This document shows positions 36,607 through 50,395 of a stretch of 64,000 bases of DNA, piece by piece. The stretch spans positions 62,001 to 126,000 of the forward strand of contig NZ_JADEYH010000011.1 in assembly GCF_017114865.1 (NCBI RefSeq), written 5' to 3'. Position 1 is the first letter of the stretch; each line of letters begins with the position of its first letter. This stretch comes from Streptomyces verrucosisporus (GTDB lineage Bacteria > Actinomycetota > Actinomycetes > Streptomycetales > Streptomycetaceae). The notes below the pieces were generated by a model. The model was not told the origin of the DNA. It made no database searches and saw only the letters and a list, made by a program, of their open reading frames with translations. The position numbers and the translations under genes are program-made.

Positions 36607-36743
36607 GTGTGTCGAAGGCTGCACACTCCCGCGACGCGGGGCCCAGTGGGTGGGAAGCATGCAGATTTCGGTGTCCCCGCCTCACATCCCGCGGCGTATT
36701 GGCGCACACGAGAGCGCAGGGGATACCCCAGGCACAAGGTCAG

Positions 36744-36772
36744 AGCGTACCTACCGCACCGGCTCCGGTCAA
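36744..36772 (-). promoter_or_regulatory. Putative rpsL (str operon) promoter
   Basis: On the minus strand TTGACC (36772-36767) and TACGCT (36749-36744) are spaced by 17 bases, a good match for the housekeeping sigma factor of Streptomyces. The predicted transcript would have a leader of about 200 bases carrying the conserved hairpin. The rest of 36537-36919 shows no gene. Confidence 0.5.
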
Positions 36773-36919
36773 AACAAATGCCCATGCCACCGTAGTGGGC
36801 GCGAAGCGGGAGCGGAAGAGCACCCGAGGGCCCCCGCGGCCCGCGCCGAAGGACTCCCGCGGCTCCCTTCCCCGGCCCTTTCCGGGCCTCTTCACCGGCG
36901 GCGGAGCCCGCGCGGAAGC

Positions 36920-37570
36920 TCAGGAGGACCCGGACCCGGACCCGGACCCGGCCGCGAACACCACGATCCCCACCAGCGCGAGCGCGACGAGCCCGATCGT
37001 CAGCCAGCCCAGGACCAGGCCGGCCATGGCCATCCCGTCGCCCTTCTCCCCGGTACGGCGGATCTCGGCGCGCGCCTTGTGCCCCAGGATCACCGCGGGG
37101 ATGGCGGTGACCCCGTAGAACGGTGTGAGGACCCCGCAGACCAGGGCACCGACCGCGGAGTTGTTCGTCTGCGGCGGAGGCGGCAGGAAGGTGCGCGGCA
37201 CCGCCTGCTGGTACGGCTGCGCGTACTGCGGCGAGGGCGCGGGCACCGCCATCGGCCCCTGCGGCAGATCGGCGATGAGCGCGTGCAACTCCCCGTACGT
37301 CTGCGCGTGGTGGGCCCGGCCCATCCGCTGCTCGTACTCGGCGTGGCTCAGCCGCCCCTCCGCGTACCCGGCCTTGAGCACGTCGACGGTGCGCTCGCGG
37401 TCCGCGTGGGACGCGCGCATCATCGGCAGCTGCGACGCCTGGTGCGCGGCCTGCGCTGCCTGCGAGGGCTGCGGCAGATACGGCGGGTGCTGCCCCGCCG
37501 GCCCGGGCGGTCCGCCGTACTTGCCCTGCTGACCCGGCTGTCCCCACGGCTGGTACGACACCGGCTCCAC
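36920..37570 (-). CDS. DUF1707/DUF4190 membrane protein
   Basis: A GTG start behind GGGGAG gives 216 residues. After a Gln/Pro/Gly-rich N-terminus comes a DUF1707 domain (about 50-100; RASHADRERTVDVLKAGYAE, GRLSHAEYEQRMGRAH, ELHALIADLP). A Pro-rich linker then leads to a DUF4190 region with two transmembrane helices (VGALVCGVLTPFYGVTAIPA; LVLGWLTIGLVALALVGIVV). The very C-terminus is a Gly/Ser run. Such proteins are common in actinobacteria and of unknown function. It lies alone between the str operon and rpoC. Confidence 0.9.
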   Translation of the reverse strand: MEPVSYQPWGQPGQQGKYGGPPGPAGQHPPYLPQPSQAAQAAHQASQLPMMRASHADRERTVDVLKAGYAEGRLSHAEYEQRMGRAHHAQTYGELHALIADLPQGPMAVPAPSPQYAQPYQQAVPRTFLPPPPQTNNSAVGALVCGVLTPFYGVTAIPAVILGHKARAEIRRTGEKGDGMAMAGLVLGWLTIGLVALALVGIVVFAAGSGSGSGSS

Positions 37571-37666
37571 CTCCCCACGTTCGGGCTGCCCCCATCATCC
37601 ATGACGCCCGCGGCCCCTGGGGAGTTCCGGGCGCCCGGGACACACCGCGCACACCGGAGAAGAACG

Positions 37667-37705
37667 CCGCGGGGCGGCCCCTTCCGAGAAGGGACCGCCC
37701 CGCGG
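37667..37705 (-). terminator. rpoBC operon terminator
   Basis: An 11-bp stem CCGCGGGGCGG / CCGCCCCGCGG is extended inwards by CCCTTC / GAAGGG after a single mismatch. On the minus strand it is followed by the T-rich GTTCTTCT. It lies 42 bases after the rpoC stop. Confidence 0.8.
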
Positions 37706-37746
37706 GCGCGGCGGCCGGGCCGTACGGCCCGGCTCGGCCGTCTCGC

Positions 37747-41670
<3,924 letters not shown>

Positions 41671-41813
41671 TCTCGTCAATCCCTCTCAGGGTTTGTGCCC
41701 CTCGCGTCGGTGGGACCGAGGAGCTCTGTGGTGGTCTGAACGGGGGTCGCGGGGAGGCCGGGGGGCCGCACCCTGCCGCCTCGGCGGGAAGGTGCGGCGC
41801 CCCGGCCGGCCCG

Positions 41814-44800
41814 TCAGACCTCTTCGACGCTGCTCGGCTCGCGCCGGGACAGGTCGATGCCGAGCTCTTCCGCGGCGCGGAAGACGTCCTCGTCGGTGTC
41901 GCGCATCTCGATGGACATGCCGTCGCTGGACAGCACCTCCACGTTGAGGCACAGGGACTGCATCTCCTTGATGAGCACCTTGAAGGACTCGGGGATGCCG
42001 GGCTCGGGGATGTTCTCGCCCTTGACGATGGCCTCGTAGACCTTCACGCGGCCGGTGACGTCGTCGGACTTGATGGTCAGCAGCTCCTGGAGGGCGTACG
42101 CGGCGCCGTAAGCCTCCAGCGCCCACACCTCCATCTCACCGAAGCGCTGGCCACCGAACTGAGCCTTACCGCCCAGCGGCTGCTGGGTGATCATGGAGTA
42201 CGGACCGGTCGAGCGGGCGTGCAGCTTGTCGTCGACCAGGTGGTGCAGCTTGAGGATGTACATGTAGCCGACCGAGATCGGGTCCGGGAACGGCTCGCCG
42301 GAGCGGCCGTCGTAGAGCCGGGCCTTGCCGGAGGGCAGGACCATCCGCTCGCCGTCGCGGTTGGGCAGGGTCGCCGTGAACAGACCGGCGATCTCGTCCT
42401 CGCGGGCGCCGTCGAACACCGGGGTGGCGACGTTGGTGCCGGGCTCGACGTCGTCGGCGCCGATCGAGGCGAGCCGCTTCTGCCACTCCTCCTCGATCCC
42501 CTCGACTTTCCAGCCCTGGGAGGCGAGCCAGCCCAGGTGGATCTCCAGGACCTGGCCCGGGTTCATCCGGGACGGGACGCCCAGCGGGTTGAGGATGACG
42601 TCGACCGGGGTGCCGTCCTCCATGAACGGCATGTCCTCGATCGGCAGGATCTTGGAGATGACGCCCTTGTTGCCGTGGCGGCCGGCGAGCTTGTCACCGT
42701 CGGTGATCTTGCGCTTCTGGGCCACGTAGACGCGGACGAGCTGGTTGACGCCCGGAGGCAGCTCGTCGCCCTCCTCGCGGTCGAAGACGCGCACGCCGAT
42801 GACCTTGCCGGTCTCGCCGTGCGGCACCTTCAGCGAGGTGTCGCGGACCTCGCGCGCCTTCTCGCCGAAGATCGCGCGCAGCAGCCGCTCCTCCGGGGTC
42901 AGCTCGGTCTCGCCCTTCGGGGTGACCTTGCCGACCAGGATGTCGCCCGCCTCGACCTCGGCGCCGATGCGGATGATGCCGCGCTCGTCGAGGTCGGCCA
43001 GGACCTCCTCGGAGACGTTCGGGATGTCCCGGGTGATCTCCTCGGGGCCCAGCTTGGTGTCACGGGCGTCGACCTCGTGCTCCTCGATGTGGATCGAGGA
43101 CAGGACGTCGTCCTGGACGAGGCGCTGCGACAGGATGATCGCGTCCTCGTAGTTGTGGCCCTCCCACGGCATGAACGCCACGAGTAGGTTCTTGCCGAGC
43201 GCCATCTCGCCCTGCTCGGTCGAGGGGCCGTCGGCGAGGACCTGGCCGGTCACCACGCGGTCGCCCTCGTCCACGACGACCTTCTGGTTGAAGGAGGTGC
43301 CCTGGTTGGAGCGGAAGAACTTGGCGACGCGGTAGGTGGTGTAGGTGCCGTCGTCGTTGGCCACGGTGACGTAGTCGGCGGAGACCTCCTGGACCACGCC
43401 GTCCTTCTCGGCCTTGATCACGTCACCGGCGTCGACCGCGCAGCGGTACTCCATGCCGGTGCCGACCAGCGGGGCCTCGGCGCGGATCAGCGGGACGGCC
43501 TGGCGCATCATGTTCGAGCCCATGAGCGCACGGTTGGCGTCGTCGTGCTCCAGGAACGGGATCATGGCGGTCGCCACCGACACCATCTGGCGCGGCGAGA
43601 CGTCCATGTAGTCGACCTCGTCACCGGGGATGAGGTCGACCTCGCCGCCGCGGCGGCGGACCAGGACGCGGTCCTCGGCGAACCGCATGTCCTCGCCCAG
43701 CGGCGCGTTGGCCTGGGCGATGACGTAGCGGTCCTCCTCGTCGGCGGTCAGGTAGTTGACCTCGTCGGTCACCACTCCGCCGACCACCCGGCGGTAGGGG
43801 GTCTCCACGAAGCCGAACGCGTTGACCCGGCCGTAGGAGGCCAGCGAGCCGATCAGACCGATGTTCGGGCCCTCGGGGGTCTCGATCGGGCACATACGGC
43901 CGTAGTGCGAGGGGTGCACGTCGCGGACCTCGAAGCCCGCCCGCTCACGGGACAGACCACCGGGGCCCAGCGCGGACAGACGGCGCTTGTGGGTCAGGCC
44001 CGACAGCGGGTTCGTCTGGTCCATGAACTGCGACAGCTGGCTGGTGCCGAAGAACTCCTTGATGGAGGCGACGACCGGCCGGATGTTGATCAGGGTCTGC
44101 GGCGTGATCGCCTCGACGTCCTGGGTCGTCATCCGCTCGCGGACGACGCGCTCCATACGGGCCAGACCGGTGCGGACCTGGTTCTGGATGAGCTCGCCGA
44201 CGTTGCGCAGACGGCGGTTGCCGAAGTGGTCGATGTCGTCGGTCTCGACGACGATCGTCCGGCCGTTCTCCCCCATCGTCTCGGTCTCGCCGGCGTGCAG
44301 CTTGACCAGGTACTTGATCGTGGCGATGACGTCGTCGACGGTCAGCACGCCGGAGTCCAGCGGCTGGTCGCCGCCGAGCTTCCGGTTGATCTTGTACCGG
44401 CCGACCTTGGCCAGGTCGTAGCGCTTGGGGTTGAAGTAGAGGTTCTCCAGGAGCGTCTGGGCGGCCTCGCGCGTCGGAGGCTCACCCGGACGCAGCTTGC
44501 GGTAGATGTCGAGCAGCGCGTCGTCCTGGCCCTGGGTGTGGTCCTTCTCCAGGGTGGCGCGCATGGACTCGTACTGGCCGAACTCCTCCAGGATCTGCTC
44601 GGTGGTCCAGCCGAGCGCCTTGAGGAGGACGGTGACGGACTGCTTGCGCTTGCGGTCGATGCGGACACCGACCATGTCGCGCTTGTCGATCTCCATCTCC
44701 AGCCAGGCGCCGCGAGACGGAATGATCTTGGCGGAGAAGATGTCCTTGTCGGACGTCTTGTCGATGCTGCTGTCGAAGTAGACACCCGGCGAGCGCACCA

Positions 44801-45299
44801 GCTGGGAGACCACGACACGCTCGGTGCCGTTGATGACGAAGGTGCCCTTGTTGGTCATGAGCGGGAAGTCGCCCATGAAGACCGTCTGGGACTTGATCTC
44901 GCCGGTCTCGTTGTTGGTGAACTCGGCGGTGACGAACAGGGGCGCGGCGTAGGTGAAGTCGCGCTCCTTGCACTCGTCGATCGAGTTCTTCGGCGGCTCG
45001 AAGCGGTGATCGCGGAAGGTGAGCGACATCGACCCGGAGAAGTCCTCGATCGGGGAGATCTCCTCGAAGATCTCCTCCAGACCGGACTTGGTGGGGACAT
45101 CCTCACCGCGCTCCAGCGCCGCCTCGACGCGAGCCTTCCAGGCGTCGTTGCCGAGCAGCCAGTCGAAGCTCTCGGTCTGCAGCGCAAGGAGGTTCGGAAC
45201 CCCGAGGGGCTCCTTGATCTTCGCAAAGGAGATACGCAGCGGGGCGGTGCTGGCGCCGTTGTTCGAATTGGCGGTCGAGGCGTTGCGCGAGGCGGCCAA
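41814..45299 (-). CDS. rpoB: RNA polymerase beta subunit
   Basis: The TTG at 45299, 7 bases after GGAAGGA, gives [14 protein letters not shown] and a length of 1161 residues as usual for Streptomyces; the longer frame to 45338 is not used. The rifampicin region reads [19 protein letters not shown] then [15 protein letters not shown], the sensitive-type sequence, with no sign of a second rifampicin-resistant rpoB in the window. The catalytic/nucleotide region [17 protein letters not shown] is intact. It is followed by rpoC and preceded by its own promoter candidate. Confidence 0.98.
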   Translation of the reverse strand: MAASRNASTANSNNGASTAPLRISFAKIKEPLGVPNLLALQTESFDWLLGNDAWKARVEAALERGEDVPTKSGLEEIFEEISPIEDFSGSMSLTFRDHRFEPPKNSIDECKERDFTYAAPLFVTAEFTNNETGEIKSQTVFMGDFPLMTNKGTFVINGTERVVVSQLVRSPGVYFDSSIDKTSDKDIFSAKIIPSRGAWLEMEIDKRDMVGVRIDRKRKQSVTVLLKALGWTTEQILEEFGQYESMRATLEKDHTQGQDDALLDIYRKLRPGEPPTREAAQTLLENLYFNPKRYDLAKVGRYKINRKLGGDQPLDSGVLTVDDVIATIKYLVKLHAGETETMGENGRTIVVETDDIDHFGNRRLRNVGELIQNQVRTGLARMERVVRERMTTQDVEAITPQTLINIRPVVASIKEFFGTSQLSQFMDQTNPLSGLTHKRRLSALGPGGLSRERAGFEVRDVHPSHYGRMCPIETPEGPNIGLIGSLASYGRVNAFGFVETPYRRVVGGVVTDEVNYLTADEEDRYVIAQANAPLGEDMRFAEDRVLVRRRGGEVDLIPGDEVDYMDVSPRQMVSVATAMIPFLEHDDANRALMGSNMMRQAVPLIRAEAPLVGTGMEYRCAVDAGDVIKAEKDGVVQEVSADYVTVANDDGTYTTYRVAKFFRSNQGTSFNQKVVVDEGDRVVTGQVLADGPSTEQGEMALGKNLLVAFMPWEGHNYEDAIILSQRLVQDDVLSSIHIEEHEVDARDTKLGPEEITRDIPNVSEEVLADLDERGIIRIGAEVEAGDILVGKVTPKGETELTPEERLLRAIFGEKAREVRDTSLKVPHGETGKVIGVRVFDREEGDELPPGVNQLVRVYVAQKRKITDGDKLAGRHGNKGVISKILPIEDMPFMEDGTPVDVILNPLGVPSRMNPGQVLEIHLGWLASQGWKVEGIEEEWQKRLASIGADDVEPGTNVATPVFDGAREDEIAGLFTATLPNRDGERMVLPSGKARLYDGRSGEPFPDPISVGYMYILKLHHLVDDKLHARSTGPYSMITQQPLGGKAQFGGQRFGEMEVWALEAYGAAYALQELLTIKSDDVTGRVKVYEAIVKGENIPEPGIPESFKVLIKEMQSLCLNVEVLSSDGMSIEMRDTDEDVFRAAEELGIDLSRREPSSVEEV

Positions 45300-45390
45300 G
45301 AGGGGGTCCTTCCGAGGGCTCGGACTCACTACGCGCATGCCGTGCCCCTGGTGACGGGCAGGGGGCAGTTAATAGGCAGCGCAAAGGGTC

Positions 45391-45419
45391 AGTGTAGCCA
45401 CAAGGCCCACTGATGTCCA
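45391..45419 (-). promoter_or_regulatory. Putative rpoB promoter
   Basis: On the minus strand TGGACA (45419-45414) and TACACT (45396-45391) are spaced by 17 bases, close to consensus. The transcript would have a leader of about 85 bases. It lies in the 480-base gap between rplL and rpoB, which holds no gene and also contains the rplL terminator. Confidence 0.6.
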
Positions 45420-45697
45420 GTGCGGTATCCGGAGACCGGCACGCGGTACCAATCTCTCCCTCCGGAGGGGCGAGCCCCTCGTCAGTTGTTCAACGCCTGC
45501 CGCAAGGTTTCCCACTTCGCCCGCGATCCATGCCTCGGATTGTGGATCGGTGTGACGACGCGTCCCGAGAATTGCGTGCTACGTGCGGTTCGTCAAGGCC
45601 CCACCCTCTTCCGGGACCACAGGGAGCGTACGGCCGGACAGCGTTGATCACCATACCCGCAGGCCCTCGCCAGGCGATACGGCTGTCGCGGAAACGA

Positions 45698-45733
45698 CCG
45701 AGGGCGACCACCCGCATGGGTGATCGCCCTCGG
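45698..45733 (-). terminator. rplJ-rplL terminator
   Basis: The arms CCGAGGGCGA (45698-45707) and TCGCCCTCGG (45724-45733) pair perfectly and are extended by an inner CACCC/GGGTG-like pairing. TCGTTTCC follows on the minus strand. It lies 47 bases after the rplL stop. Confidence 0.8.
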
Positions 45734-45779
45734 AAGGAGAGGAGTCAGCGGACTCCTTCAGTGACCTGGGTCACTCGGT

Positions 45780-46166
45780 TCACTTGACCTCGACGGAGGC
45801 GCCGGCGCCCTTGAGGGACTCGGCGGCCTTGTCGGCGGCCTCCTTGTTGACCTTCTCCAGGACCGGCTTCGGGGTGCCGTCGACCAGGTCCTTGGCCTCC
45901 TTCAGGCCGAGGGAGGTCAGCTCGCGCACGACCTTGATGACCTGGATCTTCTTGTCGCCGGCGCCGGTGAGGATGACGTCGAACTCGTCCTTCTCCGGCT
46001 CGGCCTCGGCGGCCGGGCCACCCTGGGCGGGGCCGGCGGCGACGGCGACCGGGGCGGCGGCCTCGACGTCGAACTTCTCCTCGAAGGCCTTCACGAACTC
46101 GGAGAGCTCGATGAGGGTCATCTCGCTGAACTGCTCGAGCAGCTCGTCCTGGCTGAGCTTCGCCAT
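45780..46166 (-). CDS. rplL: 50S ribosomal protein L7/L12
   Basis: The 128-residue protein ([20 protein letters not shown]) has the N-terminal dimerisation helices and an Ala/Pro/Gly hinge ([20 protein letters not shown]). The C-terminal domain carries [20 protein letters not shown] and the factor-binding KEAKDLVDG. It forms the L7/L12 stalk with L10 and recruits translation GTPases. It is the second gene of the rplJ-rplL unit and is followed by a terminator. Confidence 0.98.
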   Translation of the reverse strand: MAKLSQDELLEQFSEMTLIELSEFVKAFEEKFDVEAAAPVAVAAGPAQGGPAAEAEPEKDEFDVILTGAGDKKIQVIKVVRELTSLGLKEAKDLVDGTPKPVLEKVNKEAADKAAESLKGAGASVEVK

Positions 46167-46259
46167 GATGGCGGTCCTTCCACTAAGTCGGCTGGTGCCG
46201 GGGTGTTCATGTCGGCGGGCGTACTGGGGCCCGCTGCGACCGAGTGCGCCTGGAGCGGG

Positions 46260-46811
46260 TTACTCGGCCTCGGCGGGAGCCGGCGTACCGGCACCGCCCT
46301 GCTCCTGCTTGGCGCGAAGGGCGTCCGCGGTACGGACGAACTTCGACAGCGGGGCCTGGAAGGTCGCCGCGGCCTTGGCCATGGACGCCTTCATGCCACC
46401 GGCCAGCTTGGCGAGCAGCACCTCACGGGACTCGAGGTCCGCGAGCTTCTTGATGTCGTCGGCGCTGAGCGCCTTGCCCTCGAGGACACCGCCCTTGATG
46501 ACGAGCTGGGGGTTGTCCTTGGCGAAGTCACGCAGGCTCTTCGCCGTCTCGACCGGGTCACCGGTCACGAAGGCGACGGCGGTGGAGTCGACGAAGAACT
46601 CGTCGAGCTCGGTGACCCCGGCCTCGTTGGCCGCGATCTTGGTGAGCGTGTTCTTCGCCACACGGTACTGAGCGTTCTCACCGAGAGAACGGCGCAGGTC
46701 CTTGAGCTGAGCGACGCTGAGACCGGTGTACGCGGTCACAACGGCGGCGTTGGAGTTCTGGAACTTCTCCCTGATCTCCTCGACGGCTGCGACCTTGTCG
46801 GGACTCGCCAT
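46260..46811 (-). CDS. rplJ: 50S ribosomal protein L10
   Basis: The ATG at 46811 behind GGAGG gives 183 residues starting [20 protein letters not shown]; the longer open frame upstream is leader sequence. L10 anchors L7/L12 dimers at the stalk base through its C-terminal helix. With L7/L12 it binds its own leader RNA to limit translation in many bacteria. A long leader with an attenuator-like hairpin precedes it. Confidence 0.98.
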   Translation of the reverse strand: MASPDKVAAVEEIREKFQNSNAAVVTAYTGLSVAQLKDLRRSLGENAQYRVAKNTLTKIAANEAGVTELDEFFVDSTAVAFVTGDPVETAKSLRDFAKDNPQLVIKGGVLEGKALSADDIKKLADLESREVLLAKLAGGMKASMAKAAATFQAPLSKFVRTADALRAKQEQGGAGTPAPAEAE

Positions 46812-47000
46812 GAGCCTCGGCCCTCCTTTCCGGGTGATGCGATCCTCGACCGTGCCTTTCGGCAGGTCATGACGCCGGACCGCCCACGTCGGGCGCACGA
46901 GGAAGGGGTATTGCACAAAACGAAACGCCCCGGCGCAGGCGCACGGGGCGTGACTCGACCGGTGCGCACACCGGGAGTCCTCCACTGTCACCTGCGCAGG
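46812..47000 (-). promoter_or_regulatory. L10 (rplJ) leader region with attenuator hairpin
   Basis: The upstream region of rplJ is a structured leader of the kind bound by the L10-L12 complex. A distinct element at 46926-46950, CGCCCCG / CGGGGCG with an 11-base loop, is followed on the minus strand by the T-rich TTTCGTTTTG, which looks like an intrinsic terminator or attenuator. Identification as the L10 leader is from position and known biology, not a covariance search. Confidence 0.5.
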
Positions 47001-47212
47001 TCGCCCGCTCCAAGCGGATCCTTCGGCCACCGGCCCCGGATCCGCGGGAGATCTGGGAGCACGGCAACGACCAGCGGTCTTTGGCTTCGGTGGAAGAGTA
47101 CGCGAACGCCGTCACGGCAGGCAAATCCGCCGGCCCACTTCCGCCGGCGCCCTCGCTCCGGCCGCCCGTACCCCGCACCGCATCCCGTGTCCCGCACCCC
47201 GCACGCGCAAAG

Positions 47213-47252
47213 GGCCGGGCCCCGCCTTCCGAACAGGAAGCGGGGCCCGGCC
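47213..47252 (-). terminator. rplK-rplA terminator
   Basis: GGCCGGGCCCCG (47213-47224) pairs perfectly with CGGGGCCCGGCC (47241-47252). The stem is extended by CTTCC/GGAAG around GAACA with one bulged base. CTTT follows on the minus strand. It lies 38 bases after the rplA stop. Confidence 0.8.
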
Positions 47253-47289
47253 GCCGTGCTGGACCGCTCTCGCGGAGTCGCGCGCCGGA

Positions 47290-48009
47290 TCAGGCGGCGA
47301 CGTCCTCCTCGGCGAGGAGGTTCCGGGTGCGGTTGGAGTCGACGGGGACACCGGGGCCCATCGTGGTGCTGATGACGGCCTTCTTGATGTACCGGCCCTT
47401 GGCCGCGGACGGCTTCAGCCGCAGGACCTCTTCCAGCGCCGCCGCGTAGTTCTCCACCAGCTGCTTCTCGTCGAACGAGACCTTGCCGATGATGAAGTGG
47501 AGGTTGGCGTGCTTGTCGACGCGGAACTCGATCTTGCCGCCCTTGATCTCGGTGACGGCCTTGGCGACGTCCGGGGTGACGGTGCCGGTCTTCGGGTTCG
47601 GCATCAGACCACGCGGACCGAGCACGCGGCCGAGGCGGCCGACCTTGCCCATCAGGTCCGGGGTGGCGACGACGGCGTCGAAGTCCAGGCGGCCCTTGGA
47701 GACCTCGTCGATCAGCTCGTCGGAGCCGACGATGTCGGCGCCGGCGGCCTCCGCGGCCGCGGCACGCTCACCGGTCGCGAAGACCAGGACCCGGGCGGTC
47801 TTGCCGGTGCCGTGCGGGAGGTTCACGGTGCCGCGCACCATCTGGTCGGCCTTGCGCGGGTCGACACCCAGGCGCATGGCGATCTCGACGGTCGCGTCGA
47901 ACTTGGTCGGGGAGGTCTCCTTGGCGAGACGGACGGCCTCCAGCGGGGCGTAGAGCCGCGTCCGGTCGATCTTGGCGTCCGCGTTGCGGAGAGCCTTGCT
48001 GCGCTTCAC
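47290..48009 (-). CDS. rplA: 50S ribosomal protein L1
   Basis: The GTG at 48009, 6 bases after GGAG, gives 239 residues starting [20 protein letters not shown]. The L1 signature [20 protein letters not shown] is intact. L1 forms the mobile stalk at the E site and in other bacteria represses its own operon. It follows rplK in the same transcript and precedes a strong terminator. Confidence 0.97.
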   Translation of the reverse strand: MKRSKALRNADAKIDRTRLYAPLEAVRLAKETSPTKFDATVEIAMRLGVDPRKADQMVRGTVNLPHGTGKTARVLVFATGERAAAAEAAGADIVGSDELIDEVSKGRLDFDAVVATPDLMGKVGRLGRVLGPRGLMPNPKTGTVTPDVAKAVTEIKGGKIEFRVDKHANLHFIIGKVSFDEKQLVENYAAALEEVLRLKPSAAKGRYIKKAVISTTMGPGVPVDSNRTRNLLAEEDVAA

Positions 48010-48169
48010 TTCTGCTCCAGTTTTCTGGTGTACGGAGTCGTGGTCCAGGGGGCCAGCGCCTGACCCTGCCACTTCCATCTGTCTGTGCCCGGCGCGTCTG
48101 TCCGGCCCATCCGCCCCGAGGGGAGGAACGGAACCGGCCGCGCCTCGCGGGTACCGCGAGCGGAGCCGC

Positions 48170-48604
48170 TCAGCCCTCGACGGTGACGCCCATCGACCGG
48201 GCGGTGCCGGCGATGATCTTCTCGGCGGAGTCCAGGTCGTTGGCGTTGAGGTCGGGCATCTTGGTCGTGGCGATCTCGCGCACCTGCTCGCGCGTGATCT
48301 TGGCGACCTTCTTGGAGTGGGGCTCGCCGGAGCCCTTGTCCACGCCCGCGGCCTTGAGGATCATCTTCGCGGCCGGCGGGGTCTTGGTGATGAAGGTGAA
48401 GGAGCGGTCCTCGTAGACCGTGATCTCCACCGGGATGACCCAGCCGCGCTGCGACTCGGTCGCGGCGTTGTAGGCCTTGCAGAACTCCATGATGTTCACG
48501 CCGTGCTGACCCAGCGCGGGGCCGACCGGCGGGGCCGGGTTCGCGGCACCGGCCTGGATCTGGAGCTTGATCAGCCCCGTGACCTTCTTCTTCTTGGGAG
48601 GCAT
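48170..48604 (-). CDS. rplK: 50S ribosomal protein L11
   Basis: The 144-residue protein ([20 protein letters not shown]) has the N-terminal domain with [20 protein letters not shown], the Pro-rich thiopeptide-binding region, and the rRNA-binding C-terminal domain. L11 shapes the GTPase-associated centre and is needed for RelA-dependent (p)ppGpp synthesis. The start has GGAGAG upstream. It is the first gene of rplK-rplA, separated from nusG by a terminator and a promoter. Confidence 0.98.
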   Translation of the reverse strand: MPPKKKKVTGLIKLQIQAGAANPAPPVGPALGQHGVNIMEFCKAYNAATESQRGWVIPVEITVYEDRSFTFITKTPPAAKMILKAAGVDKGSGEPHSKKVAKITREQVREIATTKMPDLNANDLDSAEKIIAGTARSMGVTVEG

Positions 48605-48679
48605 GTTCTCTCCGGGTCCTGGTGAGAGGTGTCGAATCCTCCGGCGGGCTGATCCACCCGTACGGAGGCATACCGCACA

Positions 48680-48709
48680 ACGATAGCCCGTATCGCGGTG
48701 CGGTCGGAA
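48680..48709 (-). promoter_or_regulatory. Putative rplK promoter
   Basis: On the minus strand TTCCGA (48709-48704) and TATCGT (48685-48680) are spaced by 18 bases, directly after the nusG terminator and about 75 bases before the rplK start. Confidence 0.45.
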
Positions 48710-48710
48710 A

Positions 48711-48754
48711 CCGGCCAGGCCGGGCGGCCCCTCAGGGCTGCCCGACCTGGCCGG
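48711..48754 (-). terminator. nusG terminator
   Basis: CCGGCCAGG pairs with CCTGGCCGG at the ends, with inner GGGC/GCCC pairings around a CTCA loop. TTTCC follows on the minus strand. It begins 25 bases after the nusG stop. Confidence 0.7.
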
Positions 48755-48778
48755 AAATCGATGACCGGAAGAACCTCG

Positions 48779-49609
48779 TCAGTTCTTCTGGATCTGGTCG
48801 AAGCTCAGCTCGACCGGGGTCTCGCGGCCGAAGATCTCGACAAGGCCCTTGACCTTCTTCGAGTCCGGGTTGATCTCGTTGATCGTCGCCTGGAGCGTCG
48901 CGAACGGGCCGTCGGTGACGGTGACCGAGTCACCGACCTCGAAGTCCAGGACCTGGACCTCGACCTTGCGGCTCGGCGCCGGCAGGCCCGCCTCGGCCGC
49001 GGCCTCCGCGGCGGCACGCTCCTCCGCCTCGGGGGCGAGCATCTTGACGACCTCGTCCAGGGTCAGCGGGTACGGGTCGTAGGCGTTGCCCACGAAGCCG
49101 GTGACACCGGGGGTGTTGCGCACGACGCCCCAGGACTCGTTCGTCAGGTCCATCCGCACCAGGACATAGCCGGGGAGCTTGTTCTGGCGGACGTTCTTGC
49201 GCTCGCCGTTCTTGATCTGGACGATCTCTTCCTCGGGGACCTCGGCCTGGTAGATGAAGTCCTCGACGTTGAGTGAGACGGCACGCTGCTCCAGGTTGGC
49301 CTTCACGCGCTTCTCGTAGCCCGCGTAGGTGTGGATGACGTACCACTCGCCGGGGAGATGACGCAGCTCGTCGCGGAGGGCCGCGACCGGGTCGACCGGC
49401 TCCTCGGCCTCCTGTGCCGCCTCGGGCTCGGTCTCGCCGGCAGGCTCGGCGGGGGCCGCCGCCTCGGCCGACTCGTCCCCGGCGGTGTCGGCAGCTTCGG
49501 CCTGGTCGACGCCGTCCGCCGCCGCCTTGTCCGCCGTCTCGACGGCGTCGGGCGCGGTGTCGTCACCCTCGACGGGGTCGACGGCGTCGTTGAGGTTCGG
49601 GTCAGACAC
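48779..49609 (-). CDS. nusG: Transcription termination/antitermination protein NusG
   Basis: The GTG at 49609 gives 276 residues. A long acidic Ala/Asp/Glu-rich N-terminal extension (about 1-85), typical for Streptomyces, precedes the NGN domain ([40 protein letters not shown]). The C-terminal KOW domain follows ([20 protein letters not shown]). NusG binds the RNA polymerase clamp and links it to Rho or to S10. It is cotranscribed with secE, 74 bases upstream. Confidence 0.97.
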   Translation of the reverse strand: MSDPNLNDAVDPVEGDDTAPDAVETADKAAADGVDQAEAADTAGDESAEAAAPAEPAGETEPEAAQEAEEPVDPVAALRDELRHLPGEWYVIHTYAGYEKRVKANLEQRAVSLNVEDFIYQAEVPEEEIVQIKNGERKNVRQNKLPGYVLVRMDLTNESWGVVRNTPGVTGFVGNAYDPYPLTLDEVVKMLAPEAEERAAAEAAAEAGLPAPSRKVEVQVLDFEVGDSVTVTDGPFATLQATINEINPDSKKVKGLVEIFGRETPVELSFDQIQKN

Positions 49610-49683
49610 GGTGGCTGCTTCTTCCTGGCTTCAAGGGGTCGAACATGCGGAAAAGTGCCCCGGAGGGGCACTCCGCGGGCGTA

Positions 49684-49965
49684 TCAGCCGAAGACGAACT
49701 TGACGACCTCGGTGAACCCCCAGTCAATCACGGTCACCAGGCCGATGATGACGAGGACGAAGATGATCACCACGGTCGTGTAGGTGGAGAGCTGCTTCTT
49801 GGTGGGCCAGACGACCTTGCGCAGCTCGGCGACGATCTGCCTGTAGAACAGGGCGAGACGGCCCAGCGGGCCCTTCTTCGCGCGCTTGCCACCGCGCCGG
49901 GGCTTGTTGTCGTCCTGCGACCGCCCGGGCTCGGGGACCTCGATGGAGTCCGTGATCTCCGCCAC
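49684..49965 (-). CDS. secE: Preprotein translocase subunit SecE
   Basis: A GTG start gives 93 residues. The basic segment KPRRGGKRAKKGPLGRLALF is followed by the conserved amphipathic helix YRQIVAELRKVVWPTKKQLS and one transmembrane helix (TTVVIIFVLVIIGLVTVIDW). It clamps SecY in the SecYEG channel. The gene order tRNA-Trp, secE, nusG, rplK is the standard actinobacterial one. Confidence 0.97.
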   Translation of the reverse strand: MAEITDSIEVPEPGRSQDDNKPRRGGKRAKKGPLGRLALFYRQIVAELRKVVWPTKKQLSTYTTVVIIFVLVIIGLVTVIDWGFTEVVKFVFG

Positions 49966-50080
49966 TCGTCCTCACCTGATCCGGGTCCTGGCCGCGTGCC
50001 GTGCCGCGTCCGGCCCGGCCGTACGGCGGTGCGTCCAGTTACGTACACGTGCACGCATCCCTGGTTCAGATGCGTGAAGC

Positions 50081-50152
50081 AGGGCCGGAGGGACTTGAAC
50101 CCCCAACCGCCGGTTTTGGAGACCGGTGCTCTACCAATTGAGCTACGACCCT
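50081..50152 (-). tRNA. tRNA-Trp (CCA anticodon)
   Basis: A 72-base cloverleaf is seen on the minus strand. The acceptor stem AGGGTCG / CGGCCCT has one G-T pair, the anticodon stem is CCGGT...ACCGG with CCA in the loop CTCCAAA, and the T-arm contains GGTTCAAGTCC. 3' CCA is not encoded. It lies upstream of secE. Confidence 0.95.
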
Positions 50153-50395
50153 TCGCCGTTCCCAACCTACCGCATCCGGTCGGTTCCGCGGAGTGCGCGG
50201 ACCACCGGTGATCGGTCGGGACCAACGACGGTGAGTGTACGTGCTTCCCGCGCCGCCGTCGAACACGTAACCCGTATCGCCCCGATCCTCCCCTTCACCC
50301 CGCCCGTACACCGGCGCTCTCCCCCGCCCGTTCCCCCTCCGGCTCCCCCCGCGACCCGGGTGCCCGGGCGTCCCCCCGTCTGCGACGATGCCCCC

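Noticed and set aside
41814..45299. Possible rifampicin-resistant rpoB paralogue
   Set aside because: The rifampicin region has the usual sensitive-type residues, and the gene stands in the normal rpoBC operon.
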